Source: Accumulibacter sp. (lineage in GTDB: Bacteria; Pseudomonadota; Gammaproteobacteria; Burkholderiales; Rhodocyclaceae). Taken from it: DNA of 39,579 nucleotides. The position numbers were made by a program, and so were the translations under genes. The stretch covers positions 1 to 39,579 of the forward strand of contig JAIFKU010000066.1 of assembly GCA_020049495.1 (NCBI GenBank). The letters run 5' to 3'. Of this stretch, positions 24,425 through 32,474 are shown one piece after another; position 1 is the stretch's first letter, and every line of letters starts with the position of its first letter. The notes beneath the pieces are model-generated. The model saw nothing but the letters and a program-made list of their open reading frames with translations, was not told the origin of the DNA and made no database searches.

Positions 24425-26281
24425 ATGGACGCTGTTGCCACGCCGCGAACGACTTCGCTAGCGCTGCAGGAAACAAAACCTGTCTTTCGCCGGAACATCC
24501 ATTTGCTCTATGTGCCGACGCTGTGCTGCAACCTCGATTGCACCTATTGCTATCTTGGCGGGCAGACCACGCAGGCGGCACTGAAGACCGATGCGCAGCG
24601 TGCCGTTTCGACATTGCGCCATACCCTTGATGCCTTGCGCGAGGCCGGCGTGCTGGCCTTCAACGTCTCGCTGCACGGTGGCGAAGTGACCACGCTGCCA
24701 GCAGCCGTTCTCGATGAATTGTTCGCGCTCATCCGTGGCCACTACCTCGAATATTTTGACGAGATCAACGCGCTCGGCCACAAGAAATCCGTGCCGCACA
24801 TCAAGACCAACCTCTACAAGTTCGCGCCCTTCTACGATCTGTTCGACCGCCACAAGGTCTCGATCAGTGCCAGCATCGACCTGCCGCTGGCCATGCATGC
24901 GCGCCACCGCACCACGCGCGGCGGCCGCGGCTGGCTCGAGCGTACGCACGAAAACATCCGCCTGCTGGCGCGCTACCCGCACGCGAAAAAGATTTCGGCC
25001 ACGCTCTGCCGCGAGCACCTCACGGACATTCCGGCGATCATCGACGATATCTGGATCATTCATCGCGAGTTGGGCTTCGACATGAACCAGTTCAATATCA
25101 TGTTTGCCTTCGCTTCGGAGATGAACCGTGTCAGCAAGGGCGATGCTGTACTCCAGCCAGCCACGCCGACGCAGCAGATGGCCCTGTACGAGGCGCTCAA
25201 GGCGGCATTTACCGGCACCGAACTCGAAGACGGCTTGCGCCGCAACTGGTTCGATGAATTCAAGCCAAGCTATTGCACCAACGCCTTCAACTGCGGCGAG
25301 CGCTTCTACCTCCTGCAGGGCGACGGCTCGGTGTACTCCTGCGTGCGCGGGCAGGGCCTCGAAGAGTTCTGCTATGGCAATGTCTTTGCCGACCGCATCG
25401 ACGACATTCTCGCCAAGGGTGCGCGCCAGATCGAGCGCATCCACCAATTGCACGGCTTCGACGCCAACTGCCGGCGCTGCGAACACCTCGCGCTGTGTCA
25501 TACCGGCTGCCCGGTAGTCAAGCACCAGAACGGCAGCGGCCGTTCCTACACCTGCGAACTGCAGAAGGCGATCTACGCCGACAATCCGCGTTCCTTCCCG
25601 GCCGCATTGCCCGGCACGCAACATGAAGAGGCACGGCAGTACCTGCTTGGCATGCATCCGAATCTGGCTTTTGTGCAGGAGCCGCAGGCGAAGAAAGCGA
25701 CCAGCCTTCTACTGCCCGGCGATCTGGCCGAAAACAAGAACACCCTGCACGCCATGATTGCCGCCGATCCGCTATTGCAGGAACTCTACAGCGACAGCGC
25801 TTTCGTCCTGGAAGTGCGCGACGAACTCGTAACGCTCGCGTCGCAACTGCTCAAGGACCGGGCCACCTGGTATACGCTGGCGCCCGGTGATCACCTCGTC
25901 GTGCATGCCCGGCGCAGTCTCTTTGCCGCCAACTGCCCGGAGTTGCTGCGCAACACGCTCTATCTGCAGATGCTGCGCGATACGGCGGTGGTCTATGGCG
26001 ACGAACAGCGCAGCAAGCAGGAGCATCTGTTTACCTACCAGCTTTATGCCAGTTGCCTGCAGCCAAGTACTCGCCTGGGTGCCGATTACCTGGCGGCTGA
26101 TCTTTCCGGGTTGATCGAACTGCATCGCGGGCATTATCACCGAGGCGTGCGCAACAACCTCTTCTTCACTACACTGTTCCTGCGCGAGTACCATTACCAG
26201 AAGCAGAAGAACAACGCCTTCTATCATATCCAGGCCATCAACTTGCCGTTCCAGAACTTCGAATTCAACTATCTGCCTTGA
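24425..26281 (+). CDS. Radical SAM/SPASM protein with long C-terminal extension
   Basis: This 618-aa protein has the radical SAM Fe-S motif C35-N-L-D-C39-T-Y-C42 in LCCNLDCTYCYLGG. A SPASM-type cysteine-rich segment spans about 285-380: NCGERFYLLQGDGSVYSC, CRRCEHLALCHTGC and the last cysteine C377, enough for auxiliary Fe-S clusters. SPASM enzymes mostly modify peptides or proteins (AlbA, PqqE, anSME). Residues about 380-618 form a region I cannot assign. The gene sits between a membrane protein (8-nt gap) and a poly-Asn protein (15-nt gap), an arrangement recalling maturase-precursor cassettes. Substrate is not known; anSME-like activity on a sulfatase is another option but no sulfatase is near. 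Confidence 0.85.
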   Translation: MDAVATPRTTSLALQETKPVFRRNIHLLYVPTLCCNLDCTYCYLGGQTTQAALKTDAQRAVSTLRHTLDALREAGVLAFNVSLHGGEVTTLPAAVLDELFALIRGHYLEYFDEINALGHKKSVPHIKTNLYKFAPFYDLFDRHKVSISASIDLPLAMHARHRTTRGGRGWLERTHENIRLLARYPHAKKISATLCREHLTDIPAIIDDIWIIHRELGFDMNQFNIMFAFASEMNRVSKGDAVLQPATPTQQMALYEALKAAFTGTELEDGLRRNWFDEFKPSYCTNAFNCGERFYLLQGDGSVYSCVRGQGLEEFCYGNVFADRIDDILAKGARQIERIHQLHGFDANCRRCEHLALCHTGCPVVKHQNGSGRSYTCELQKAIYADNPRSFPAALPGTQHEEARQYLLGMHPNLAFVQEPQAKKATSLLLPGDLAENKNTLHAMIAADPLLQELYSDSAFVLEVRDELVTLASQLLKDRATWYTLAPGDHLVVHARRSLFAANCPELLRNTLYLQMLRDTAVVYGDEQRSKQEHLFTYQLYASCLQPSTRLGADYLAADLSGLIELHRGHYHRGVRNNLFFTTLFLREYHYQKQKNNAFYHIQAINLPFQNFEFNYLP

Positions 26282-26296
26282 ACTGGGAGCAACACC

Positions 26297-26740
26297 GTGA
26301 GTACACCGGACCTTGAACGAACTGCCTACACCGTCGAATGCTTCCTCAACGCGCTGCGCCTTGATGATGGCCCGTCGCGGACGAGCATCGAGGAATGGCT
26401 GGTGCGCTGGCTGGCCGGCACGGCGCACCGGAAGGACGATTGCCTGATCTACCACCATTCGAGAATCGACTGCTTCAGCGGCGGCAAGGTGGTGAAGAGT
26501 TTTGCCCTGCCCGGGGTGACACAGACCAGAACCCTGTGGTGTGATGGCAGCAAGCTCTCGGTCATCGACGGTGACGAGTTTTCCGGTAGCGGCAAGCTGA
26601 TCCTGCTCGGCACAACCGGACTGGTGCTGACCATGCCCGGCGTGGCCGCTGCCGAAGCGGCTGCGCGCAGGAAGGACGATCAGCGCAGCAGCAATAACAA
26701 CAATAACAATAACAACAATAACAATAACAACAACGGGTAG
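26297..26740 (+). CDS. 147-aa protein with C-terminal tract of 14 asparagines
   Basis: This protein starts at GTG 26297 with GGGAG 8 nt upstream and follows the radical SAM gene after 15 nt. The first 40 residues look helical (YTVECFLNALRLDDGPS), then a beta-rich domain (about 50-115) with LIYHHSRIDCFSGGKVVKSF and LILLGTTGLVLTMPG. A helix with AAAEAAARRKDDQRSS leads to Asn x14 and a final Gly. No known family is recognised. The Asn tail sits where a RiPP core peptide would; the protein could instead be a scaffold or partner of the enzyme. Cys 55 and 84 region cysteines are not paired obviously. Function unknown. Confidence 0.8.
   Translation: MSTPDLERTAYTVECFLNALRLDDGPSRTSIEEWLVRWLAGTAHRKDDCLIYHHSRIDCFSGGKVVKSFALPGVTQTRTLWCDGSKLSVIDGDEFSGSGKLILLGTTGLVLTMPGVAAAEAAARRKDDQRSSNNNNNNNNNNNNNNG
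26693..26734 (+). repeat. In-frame Asn-codon tandem repeat (15-bp period)
   Basis: Fourteen Asn codons in a row; codons 1-5 and 6-10 are the identical 15-mer AATAACAACAATAAC, and 11-14 read AATAACAACAAC. The period points to slippage or unequal crossing over of a 15-bp unit. Length changes in steps of five residues would be expected between strains. Confidence 0.9.
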
Positions 26741-26765
26741 GGGAATACCGAATTATTCGCTTCCG

Positions 26766-26878
26766 TCGTTCCCGCGCAGGCGGGAACCCAGTAAAATCAA
26801 CGTCCTGGATCCCCGTACCCCAGGAGTACTTCCTCAGGACGGCTTTGCCTTACCTTCGGGGCGCCTGCGCGGGGATGA
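26766..26878. repeat. Dispersed inverted-repeat element, TCGTTCCCGCGCAGGCG / CGCCTGCGCGGGGATGA
   Basis: The left end (26766-26782) and right end (26862-26878) are inverse copies with two mismatches. An internal short hairpin TTCCCGC-GCAG-GCGGGAA overlaps the left end. This is a common type of non-coding dispersed repeat. It lies between the poly-Asn gene and the nitroreductase gene and could end the radical SAM transcript. Confidence 0.6.
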
Positions 26879-26964
26879 CGCCTCGAATGAAGTGCTCTTG
26901 AAGGACGAATACTTAAGTATTTCCCTAACAAAAACAAACAATAAATTTCATCGGAGTTGTCCCA

Positions 26965-27669
26965 GTGAGCAATGACATAGCAACCCAAGACCGGCACCTC
27001 GGTGTTTACGAAGCGCTTTACCGCCGCAAATCGACGCGTGCCTTTCGTCCGGAACCGGTTTCCCGGGACGTCATCGAGCGCATCCTCGCCGCCGCGGCAC
27101 GTGCCCCCAGCGGTACCAACATCCAGCCGTGGCGCGTCAGGGTCCTGACGGGTGCAGCGCGTCAGCGCCTGGTGGATGCCGTTCTGTCCTTTCGCACCGC
27201 CAATCCCGGTGTGGAGCATTGGAGCTACCCCTATTATCCGGTCAAGTGGCAGGAACCCTTCCTTTCGCGGCGGCGCAAGGTGGGATGGGATCTGTACGGA
27301 TTATTGGGCATTACCCGCGCGGATACGGAGCGGATCCAGGCGCAACACAATCGCAACTTCGAATTTTTTGATGCGCCGGTCGGCCTGATCTTTAGCATCG
27401 ATGGCGATCTGGAACGCGGAAGCTGGCTCGATTACGGCATGTTTCTTCAGTCGCTGGCCCTCGCCGCCGAAGCGGAAGGGCTGGGCACCTGCCTGCAGGC
27501 GTGCTGGGTCGCCCACGCCGATATCGTTGCTGGTACGCTGGCTTTTGCGGCGAACGAAAAAATTGTCTGCGGAATGGCGCTTGGCCATGCCGACCCGGAT
27601 TCCCCGGTTAACCGCTTGACCACGGAACGGGCTGCCGTCGCCGAGTTCACGACCTTTGCTGAAGATTAG
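26965..27669 (+). CDS. Nitroreductase-family FMN oxidoreductase
   Basis: This 234-aa flavoprotein has the FMN-binding N-terminus RRKSTRAFRPEPVSRDVI and ARAPSGTNIQPWRVRV. The C-terminal QACWVAHADIVAGTLAF and GMALGHADPDSPVN are typical of the NfsB/BluB-related branch. It should reduce nitroaromatics or quinones with NAD(P)H; the natural substrate is unknown. The start is GTG 26965 with CGGAG 9 nt upstream. It ends one base before the convergent pirin gene. Confidence 0.87.
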   Translation: MSNDIATQDRHLGVYEALYRRKSTRAFRPEPVSRDVIERILAAAARAPSGTNIQPWRVRVLTGAARQRLVDAVLSFRTANPGVEHWSYPYYPVKWQEPFLSRRRKVGWDLYGLLGITRADTERIQAQHNRNFEFFDAPVGLIFSIDGDLERGSWLDYGMFLQSLALAAEAEGLGTCLQACWVAHADIVAGTLAFAANEKIVCGMALGHADPDSPVNRLTTERAAVAEFTTFAED

Positions 27670-27670
27670 G

Positions 27671-28546
27671 TCAGGCCAGGCGCCCGTCGCGGAAGTCGTT
27701 CAACGCCTGGTAGATTTCCTGCTCCGTATTCATCACGAACGGGCCGTATTGCGCGATCGGTTCGTTTAGCGGTTGCCCGGCGATCAGCAACGCTTTCGCC
27801 TCGCTCCTGGCCTCGATCACCACCCCGTCCGCCTGCGCTTCACTGGCGAGGATCGCCATGCGTTGCGCGGGCACCATGCTTCCGGCGATGCTGAGCACGC
27901 CGCGATAGACATAGACGAACGCGTTATGTCCCGCTGGCAGGGCCTGCGTAAAACGGGCGTTAGCCGGCAGGTGCAGATCCAGATAGAGCGGTGCTGTGGC
28001 CTCGCGGGTCACCGCGCCGCTGACCCCATGGCTCTCGCCGGCGATTACGTTCACGGCCACGCCCGTTTCGGTCACCAGGCGTGGCAAGTCTGCGGCGGCG
28101 AAGTCGCGATACCAGGGCACGCACAGCTTGTCCTTGCCGGGCAGGTTCAGCCATAGCTGAAAGCCTTCCATCACGCCTTCTTCCTGCTGCGGAATCTCGG
28201 AATGGATTACTCCACGACCTGCCGTCATCCATTGCACGCCTCCGTTCTCCAGCAGGCCTTCATGGCCGGCGCTGTCGCGATGGCGCATGCGGCCGGCGAT
28301 CATGTAGGTCACGGTCTCGAAACCGCGGTGCGGATGATCGGGGAAGCCGGCAATGTAGTCGTCCGGGTTATCGCTGCCGAAGGCATCGAGCATCAGGAAG
28401 GGATCAAGCCGGCGTTGCAGTGACTGGGTCAGCACACGGGTCAGTTTTACCCCGGCGCCATCGGAGGTCGCCTTGCCGACGACCAACTGCTCCACCGTAC
28501 GCGAGCGGTTGACGTGTTCGCTGCGCGGGACTGGATTCTTTGTCAT
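27671..28546 (-). CDS. Pirin-family cupin protein
   Basis: This 291-aa double-cupin protein has pirin metal-site residues in HPHRGFETVTYMIAG and RHRDSAG, plus GVIHSE for the third and fourth ligands. The N-terminal cupin (about 55-165) is better conserved than the C-terminal one. Pirins act as quercetin 2,3-dioxygenases or redox-sensing regulators; the role here is open. The start at ATG 28546 is supported by AAAGGAGTAGCC just upstream; the longer frame to 28573 is not. Confidence 0.9.
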   Translation of the reverse strand: MTKNPVPRSEHVNRSRTVEQLVVGKATSDGAGVKLTRVLTQSLQRRLDPFLMLDAFGSDNPDDYIAGFPDHPHRGFETVTYMIAGRMRHRDSAGHEGLLENGGVQWMTAGRGVIHSEIPQQEEGVMEGFQLWLNLPGKDKLCVPWYRDFAAADLPRLVTETGVAVNVIAGESHGVSGAVTREATAPLYLDLHLPANARFTQALPAGHNAFVYVYRGVLSIAGSMVPAQRMAILASEAQADGVVIEARSEAKALLIAGQPLNEPIAQYGPFVMNTEQEIYQALNDFRDGRLA

Positions 28547-28633
28547 GGCTACTCCTTTGAATGGCGCAAGCATGCGCCCTCGGTATTCAGGTTAAGAGTG
28601 AAAGTCGTGCGAGCGACTCTCGAACCTCCCCTC

Positions 28634-28668
28634 GCCCTTTGGGAGAGGGGTCGGGGGTGAGGGAAACG
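28634..28668. repeat. Hairpin/dispersed repeat between azoR and pirin genes
   Basis: CCCCTC-GCCC-TTT-GGG-A-GAGGGG gives an almost perfect stem between the end of azoR and the start of pirin (both minus strand). The TCGGGGGTGAGGG that follows is typical of dispersed intergenic repeats. It may end azoR transcription or stabilise its mRNA. Confidence 0.5.
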
Positions 28669-28716
28669 GGCAAGTCTTCGTCTTTCATAATGTGGGGTGC
28701 GCCTCATCCATGCCCG

Positions 28717-29316
28717 TCAGGCAAACGCCGCGGCAAGATCCGCTGCGGCCTGGGCAAAGCCTTGTTCGGCCGCTTCCGGACCCATGTTCAGGCCTTCCGC
28801 GTAGATGAAATGAACATCCGTCATGTCGAGAAAGCCGAGCACGGTTTTCAGGTACGGAACCTGGGAGTCCGCTGCGGTACCCCGGTAACGACCGCCGCGC
28901 GCCAGCGCTACATAGACCGTCTTGCCGGTGAGCAGCCCCTGCGGACCTGTCTCGGTGTAGCGGAAAGTGACGCCGTTGCGCGCAATGGCATCGATCCAGT
29001 TCTTCAACTGCACCGGAACGCCGAAGTTGTACATCGGCACGCCAAGCACGATCACATCGGCGGCCTGAAGCTCGGCGATCAACTTGTCGTCGAGTGCGAC
29101 GCGGGCGATCTGATCCGCGCTGCGTTTCTCGGCCGGAGTAAACAGGGTGCCGAGCGCGCTTTCATCGAGAACCGGATGCGGCTTGCTGGCCAGATCGCGT
29201 AGCGTCAGCGTGGTAGCCGGGTTCTCCGCTTGCAGGCGGGCGACAACGGAGTTGGCCACACGCGTGGAATTGGCGCCTTCGCGGCGGGCGCTGGCATTGA
29301 TTTGCAGGATGTTCAT
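28717..29316 (-). CDS. azoR: FMN-dependent NADH azoreductase
   Basis: This 199-aa flavodoxin-fold enzyme starts [20 protein letters not shown], the FMN phosphate-binding region. It also has [20 protein letters not shown], typical of AzoR/AcpD, and ALARGGRY. It reduces azo and quinone compounds with NADH in the cytosol. Members often help with thiol or electrophile stress. It is divergent from the LysR gene (95-bp gap), a usual arrangement for LysR regulation of azoR. Confidence 0.92.
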   Translation of the reverse strand: MNILQINASARREGANSTRVANSVVARLQAENPATTLTLRDLASKPHPVLDESALGTLFTPAEKRSADQIARVALDDKLIAELQAADVIVLGVPMYNFGVPVQLKNWIDAIARNGVTFRYTETGPQGLLTGKTVYVALARGGRYRGTAADSQVPYLKTVLGFLDMTDVHFIYAEGLNMGPEAAEQGFAQAAADLAAAFA

Positions 29317-29399
29317 CAGCTTTTCCTCAGAGTGGGTTAGGGTACGGGATCTACTTTATTGGCTCGGAAAGATAAAGAGAATCCCATAAAACTGGTATC

Positions 29400-29421
29400 A
29401 TTGTTCCGTATATGGAACAAT
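29400..29421. promoter_or_regulatory. LysR-type dyad ATTGTTCC-N6-GGAACAAT overlapping a start codon
   Basis: The perfect 8-bp inverted repeat (29400-29407 and 29414-29421) with a 6-nt spacer contains the ATG (29412-29414) of the LysR gene. It lies 84 bp from the azoR start. The dyad suits a LysR-type operator; a regulator here would block its own translation start or RNA polymerase entry. See findings. Confidence 0.65.
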
Positions 29422-30341
29422 ATGACCCCAATGACCTGCTGATCTTTGCCCGCGTCGCCGAAGCCGGCAGTTTCAGCCGTGCCGCAGAACAGATCGGCCT
29501 GCCCAAATCCACGGTATCGCGCCGCATATCCATGCTCGAAGATAAACTGGGCGAGCGCCTGATGCTGCGCACAACGCGCCGACTGACGCTGACCGAGTTC
29601 GGCAATCAATTGCTCGAACACGCGCGCCAGGTGGTGGCAGAAGTCGATGCCGTCAAGGCGCTGGCCGAGCATCGTCAGGCGCGTCCAAGTGGCCGGTTGC
29701 GGGTATCGATGCCGAGCGATTTTGCCAACCTGCTGCTGACCGAGATGCTGGCGGCCTTTGTCGCCCTGCACCCGGCGGTATCGCTGGAACTCGACCTATC
29801 GCCGCGACGCGTCGATCTGCTCGGGGAGAATTTCGATATTGCCGTCCGCATGGGCGCCCTACCTGACGATACGCTGCTCGCCGCGCGGCGCATCGCTGTT
29901 TTTCCAAGTGGTCTTTATGCGGCCCCGGCCTACCTGGCCGAGCGGGGTGATCCGGCCTCGCCGGACGATCTCGTTCACCACGATGCCTTGCGCCTGCTCC
30001 AGGGCAATGGCGAGGCGGCGCTCTGGACCCTGATGCGCGACAAACAGCGCTGGGAGGGTGTGCCACCGGGGCGCACCAGCGCCAATTCACCCGAATTGCT
30101 GATCAAACTGGCGTGTGCCGGCGCAGGGATTACCGCCGTACCGGATTACTTTGCCGCCCCCAGCGTGCGCCAAGGCGAACTGCGCCGTGTGCTACCCGAC
30201 TGGTGTTTGCCTTCGCACACGGCCTGGGCGGTATTCCCCGGCCGCCGTCTGATGCCGGCCAAGACGCGCGCCTTCATCGACATGCTGGAAGCGGCGATGG
30301 CCGGCGCACCCGGCAATGCCGGATCGTCGCCGGTCTCCTGA
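29412..30341 (+). CDS. LysR-family transcriptional regulator (divergent from azoR)
   Basis: This 309-aa regulator has a LysR helix-turn-helix in DLLIFARVAEAGSFSRAAEQ (residues 8-27) and LPKSTVSRRISMLEDKLGER. The substrate domain (about 90-300) ends with PGRRLMPAKTRAFIDML. It resembles CrgA/AaeR-type regulators that act on divergent enzyme genes. The likely target is azoR. Start ATG 29412 is where homology begins, though no ribosome site precedes it; the dyad overlaps it. A leaderless start is possible. Confidence 0.87.
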   Translation: MEQYDPNDLLIFARVAEAGSFSRAAEQIGLPKSTVSRRISMLEDKLGERLMLRTTRRLTLTEFGNQLLEHARQVVAEVDAVKALAEHRQARPSGRLRVSMPSDFANLLLTEMLAAFVALHPAVSLELDLSPRRVDLLGENFDIAVRMGALPDDTLLAARRIAVFPSGLYAAPAYLAERGDPASPDDLVHHDALRLLQGNGEAALWTLMRDKQRWEGVPPGRTSANSPELLIKLACAGAGITAVPDYFAAPSVRQGELRRVLPDWCLPSHTAWAVFPGRRLMPAKTRAFIDMLEAAMAGAPGNAGSSPVS

Positions 30342-30381
30342 GCGTCTCAGGGTGTACTCGCCCATAGCCGGCTGGATTCCT

Positions 30382-31074
30382 TCACGATTCTTTCAGCGTT
30401 TGCATTGATGCCTTGATGTGTTTCCGTATGACCTTGGCGGCTTCTTCGCCGTTGCCCGCCTTCATCAGCGAAAGAATCTGCTGGTGCTCATTTAGCTCTT
30501 CAAGCAGCACCTTTGCGTCGATGTGCTTGAAGAAGATGTCCCGACGAACACCAACAAGCTTCTCTTTCAACTGATCTACAACACTGGTCAGAATCTTGTT
30601 ACCTGCAATCTTGAACAGCGTGTAGTGGAATGAAAAACCAAATTCGAAGTCGTAATTCTTTTCGCGAAAGGCACGAAAACACTTGTCAAGGATGTCCTGA
30701 AGTGCGGTGAAATCTTCCTCAGTAGCGCACTCCGTGGCAAGCCGAACGATACCAGGCTCCATCACAAGCCGGGCTTCCATGATTTCGGCGAGGGAGAATT
30801 CCCCAGGTGTCGGCGAATCTCTAAAATGGCTAATTCTCCTGCCCGCACCGTCGGCAACGAAAGTGCCGCTACCGCTGCGTGCGCGCAGGATGCCGATCAG
30901 TGCCAGCGCCTTCAGGGCTTCCCGGATTGAATTTCGGCTCACCTCAAACAGCTTGGAAAGTTCGATTTCACCCGGGACGCGTTCACCTTCTTTCCATTTT
31001 CCCTCTGAAATCAGTGTCAATATCTGGTTGGTGATCTCTTCGTACAGATTATTACGTCGCGCCGGCTGAATCAT
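30382..31074 (-). CDS. GntR-family (FadR/FCD) regulator of the TRAP-opine cluster
   Basis: This 230-aa regulator has a GntR winged helix (about 10-75, EGERVPGEIELSKLFEVSRN and SIREALKALALIGILRARSG) and an FCD effector domain (about 95-225). Metal-binding FCD histidines are visible in FGFSFHYTLFKIAGNK, ELNEHQQIL and VIRKHIKAS. FCD regulators usually repress catabolic genes and respond to organic or amino acids. It follows the opine dehydrogenase on the same strand and has its own dyad operator 19 nt upstream. It likely controls that operon and itself. Confidence 0.88.
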   Translation of the reverse strand: MIQPARRNNLYEEITNQILTLISEGKWKEGERVPGEIELSKLFEVSRNSIREALKALALIGILRARSGSGTFVADGAGRRISHFRDSPTPGEFSLAEIMEARLVMEPGIVRLATECATEEDFTALQDILDKCFRAFREKNYDFEFGFSFHYTLFKIAGNKILTSVVDQLKEKLVGVRRDIFFKHIDAKVLLEELNEHQQILSLMKAGNGEEAAKVIRKHIKASMQTLKES

Positions 31075-31092
31075 CAGATTTCTCTGTTTCTC

Positions 31093-31107
31093 GAATGTCG
31101 GACATTC
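31093..31107. promoter_or_regulatory. Operator GAATGTCGGACATTC in the gntR promoter
   Basis: This 15-bp near-perfect palindrome lies 19 nt before the ATG of the GntR gene, a position where binding would block transcription or initiation. The same half-site TGTCGGACA recurs in front of dctQ and, with one change, the opine dehydrogenase. Autoregulation is inferred. Confidence 0.72.
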
Positions 31108-31288
31108 TCGCTCATAACCCTGAATACAGCAACATCAAGTGCTAGCATTTACGTATTCATGTTACTCCCTGGCCATACAGAAGAAAGCGCAACCGACTGG
31201 TGTAATGGCCAATTCAGGGTAAAGTCACTTCGGGATGCGCAACTTCTGCGCCTCCCGGAGCCTTCCGGGAACAGTTCGCGATCCGGAA

Positions 31289-32386
31289 CTAACCTTTTTC
31301 GATGAAACTCAGGAACTCATCCTTCGAAAGATTGGCGAGACCGAGGTTTTCGAGAGTCCGGCCCGTCGTGATCAGTTCCCGGTCAAGCAGGTAATTCCCC
31401 AGCTTACAGATCGTCTTCATGATGTCGCAGGGCACGCCAAACTTCTCCCCAATCGCGATGATTGGAACGAGCCCCGTCGGAATGTCTTCCAGAATGTAAC
31501 GGGTGTCAATACGCTTCTGTCCGGCGATTTCCCAGTAGGCCTTGTTCAGGCGAACAGTTTCCGAGAGCGTCGGCGCGGCAACGCCGTACATGTCGCGATA
31601 CATGTCGAGCACACTCGGCAGATCAAGACCCACAGCCTTGCCAACGGCCATACGCTCCTTGTCCAGACGCTCAACCAGCGCACCGATGGTCGGCGTAATG
31701 CCATCCATGTAGTACTTCCAGTCCCATTTCGACTCAATCAGCGAGGCGTTGAGCAGTGAAGGTGTCGGATGCATGACGGCATTCAGATTGGTCAGGCTGG
31801 TCTCAAGGATATTCTTGGCCGCATGAATTTGCGGAAAGGCTTCACTGAGCGCCGCAATCACCTCGGCAGTTCGTGCGGCCGGCAACGCACCTACAGCCAG
31901 ACTTTGCTTGATGCCCTTGATTGAAACCTCGCCATGTGTCACCAGGCGGGTCGCGTAAAGCAACGACTGCGCTTCACACAAGGTTACTGCGCCACGTTCA
32001 ACACCGTGTGCCATGAATACCTGATTAAATTCCAACGCACCGAGCGTCGCGCCCGGATGAATGAAGATGATCTGACCTTTTTTGACGAATGGCGCCATTG
32101 CCGTGGCGATGTCGCGATGTGCAATTGCTGGCGCGATGACCATCACGATATCGGCACCGGTGACGGCTTTGTCCATGTCGGTGGTGGCGAATTCGATCTT
32201 GCCGAAGCCTTCGATAACCCCGCCAACCTTGATCCCACCCTGCTTATTGATTACTGCTATCGATTCTTCGAAGATGTCGTAGATACGAACCGGATAGCCG
32301 AGCATACCAAGATGCCCAGCAGCAGATTGACCACCATTACCACCACCGATGACGGCCCATGTGCGCTTGCATTGAGAGGAAGCCAT
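31289..32386 (-). CDS. Octopine/nopaline-type opine dehydrogenase
   Basis: This 365-aa NAD(P)-dependent enzyme has an N-terminal Rossmann fold (TWAVIGGGNGGQSAAGHLG, residues 9-27) and a C-terminal octopine-DH domain with NAVMHPTPSLLNASLIES and SETVRLNKAYWEIAG. Opine dehydrogenases interconvert an amino acid plus a keto acid with an N-(carboxyalkyl)amino acid (opine). The conserved His in MHPTP fits the catalytic base. Being clustered with a TRAP uptake system and a GntR regulator suggests oxidation of an imported opine. Substrate is unknown. Confidence 0.85.
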   Translation of the reverse strand: MASSQCKRTWAVIGGGNGGQSAAGHLGMLGYPVRIYDIFEESIAVINKQGGIKVGGVIEGFGKIEFATTDMDKAVTGADIVMVIAPAIAHRDIATAMAPFVKKGQIIFIHPGATLGALEFNQVFMAHGVERGAVTLCEAQSLLYATRLVTHGEVSIKGIKQSLAVGALPAARTAEVIAALSEAFPQIHAAKNILETSLTNLNAVMHPTPSLLNASLIESKWDWKYYMDGITPTIGALVERLDKERMAVGKAVGLDLPSVLDMYRDMYGVAAPTLSETVRLNKAYWEIAGQKRIDTRYILEDIPTGLVPIIAIGEKFGVPCDIMKTICKLGNYLLDRELITTGRTLENLGLANLSKDEFLSFIEKG

Positions 32387-32395
32387 ATTTACCCC

Positions 32396-32428
32396 TTAAG
32401 TGTCCAAATGTCCAACAAATACACTTAA
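32396..32428. promoter_or_regulatory. Nested dyad in front of opine dehydrogenase gene
   Basis: TTAAGTGT (32396-32403) and ACACTTAA (32421-32428) are perfect inverse arms around AAATGTCCAACAA (32406-32418), the complement of the operator TTGTTGGACATTT, one base different from the dctQ operator. The ATG is 10 nt away on the minus strand. It sits between a terminator and the gene, so the dehydrogenase appears to have its own regulated promoter. Confidence 0.6.
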
Positions 32429-32429
32429 T

Positions 32430-32465
32430 AAAAAGCCGGATCGAGTTTGTAGCGTTCGACCCGGC
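32430..32465 (-). terminator. Intrinsic terminator after dctP
   Basis: On the minus strand the stem GCCGGGTCGA/TCGATCCGGC (32465-32456 and 32444-32435; one G-T pair) is followed by TTTTT (32434-32430). This is a standard rho-independent terminator 10 nt after the dctP stop, separating dctP from the dehydrogenase gene. Confidence 0.82.
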
Positions 32466-32474
32466 ACTAAAGAT

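Noticed and set aside
24458..25657. 399-aa minus-strand frame
   Set aside because: Antisense of the radical SAM gene; no recognisable domain.
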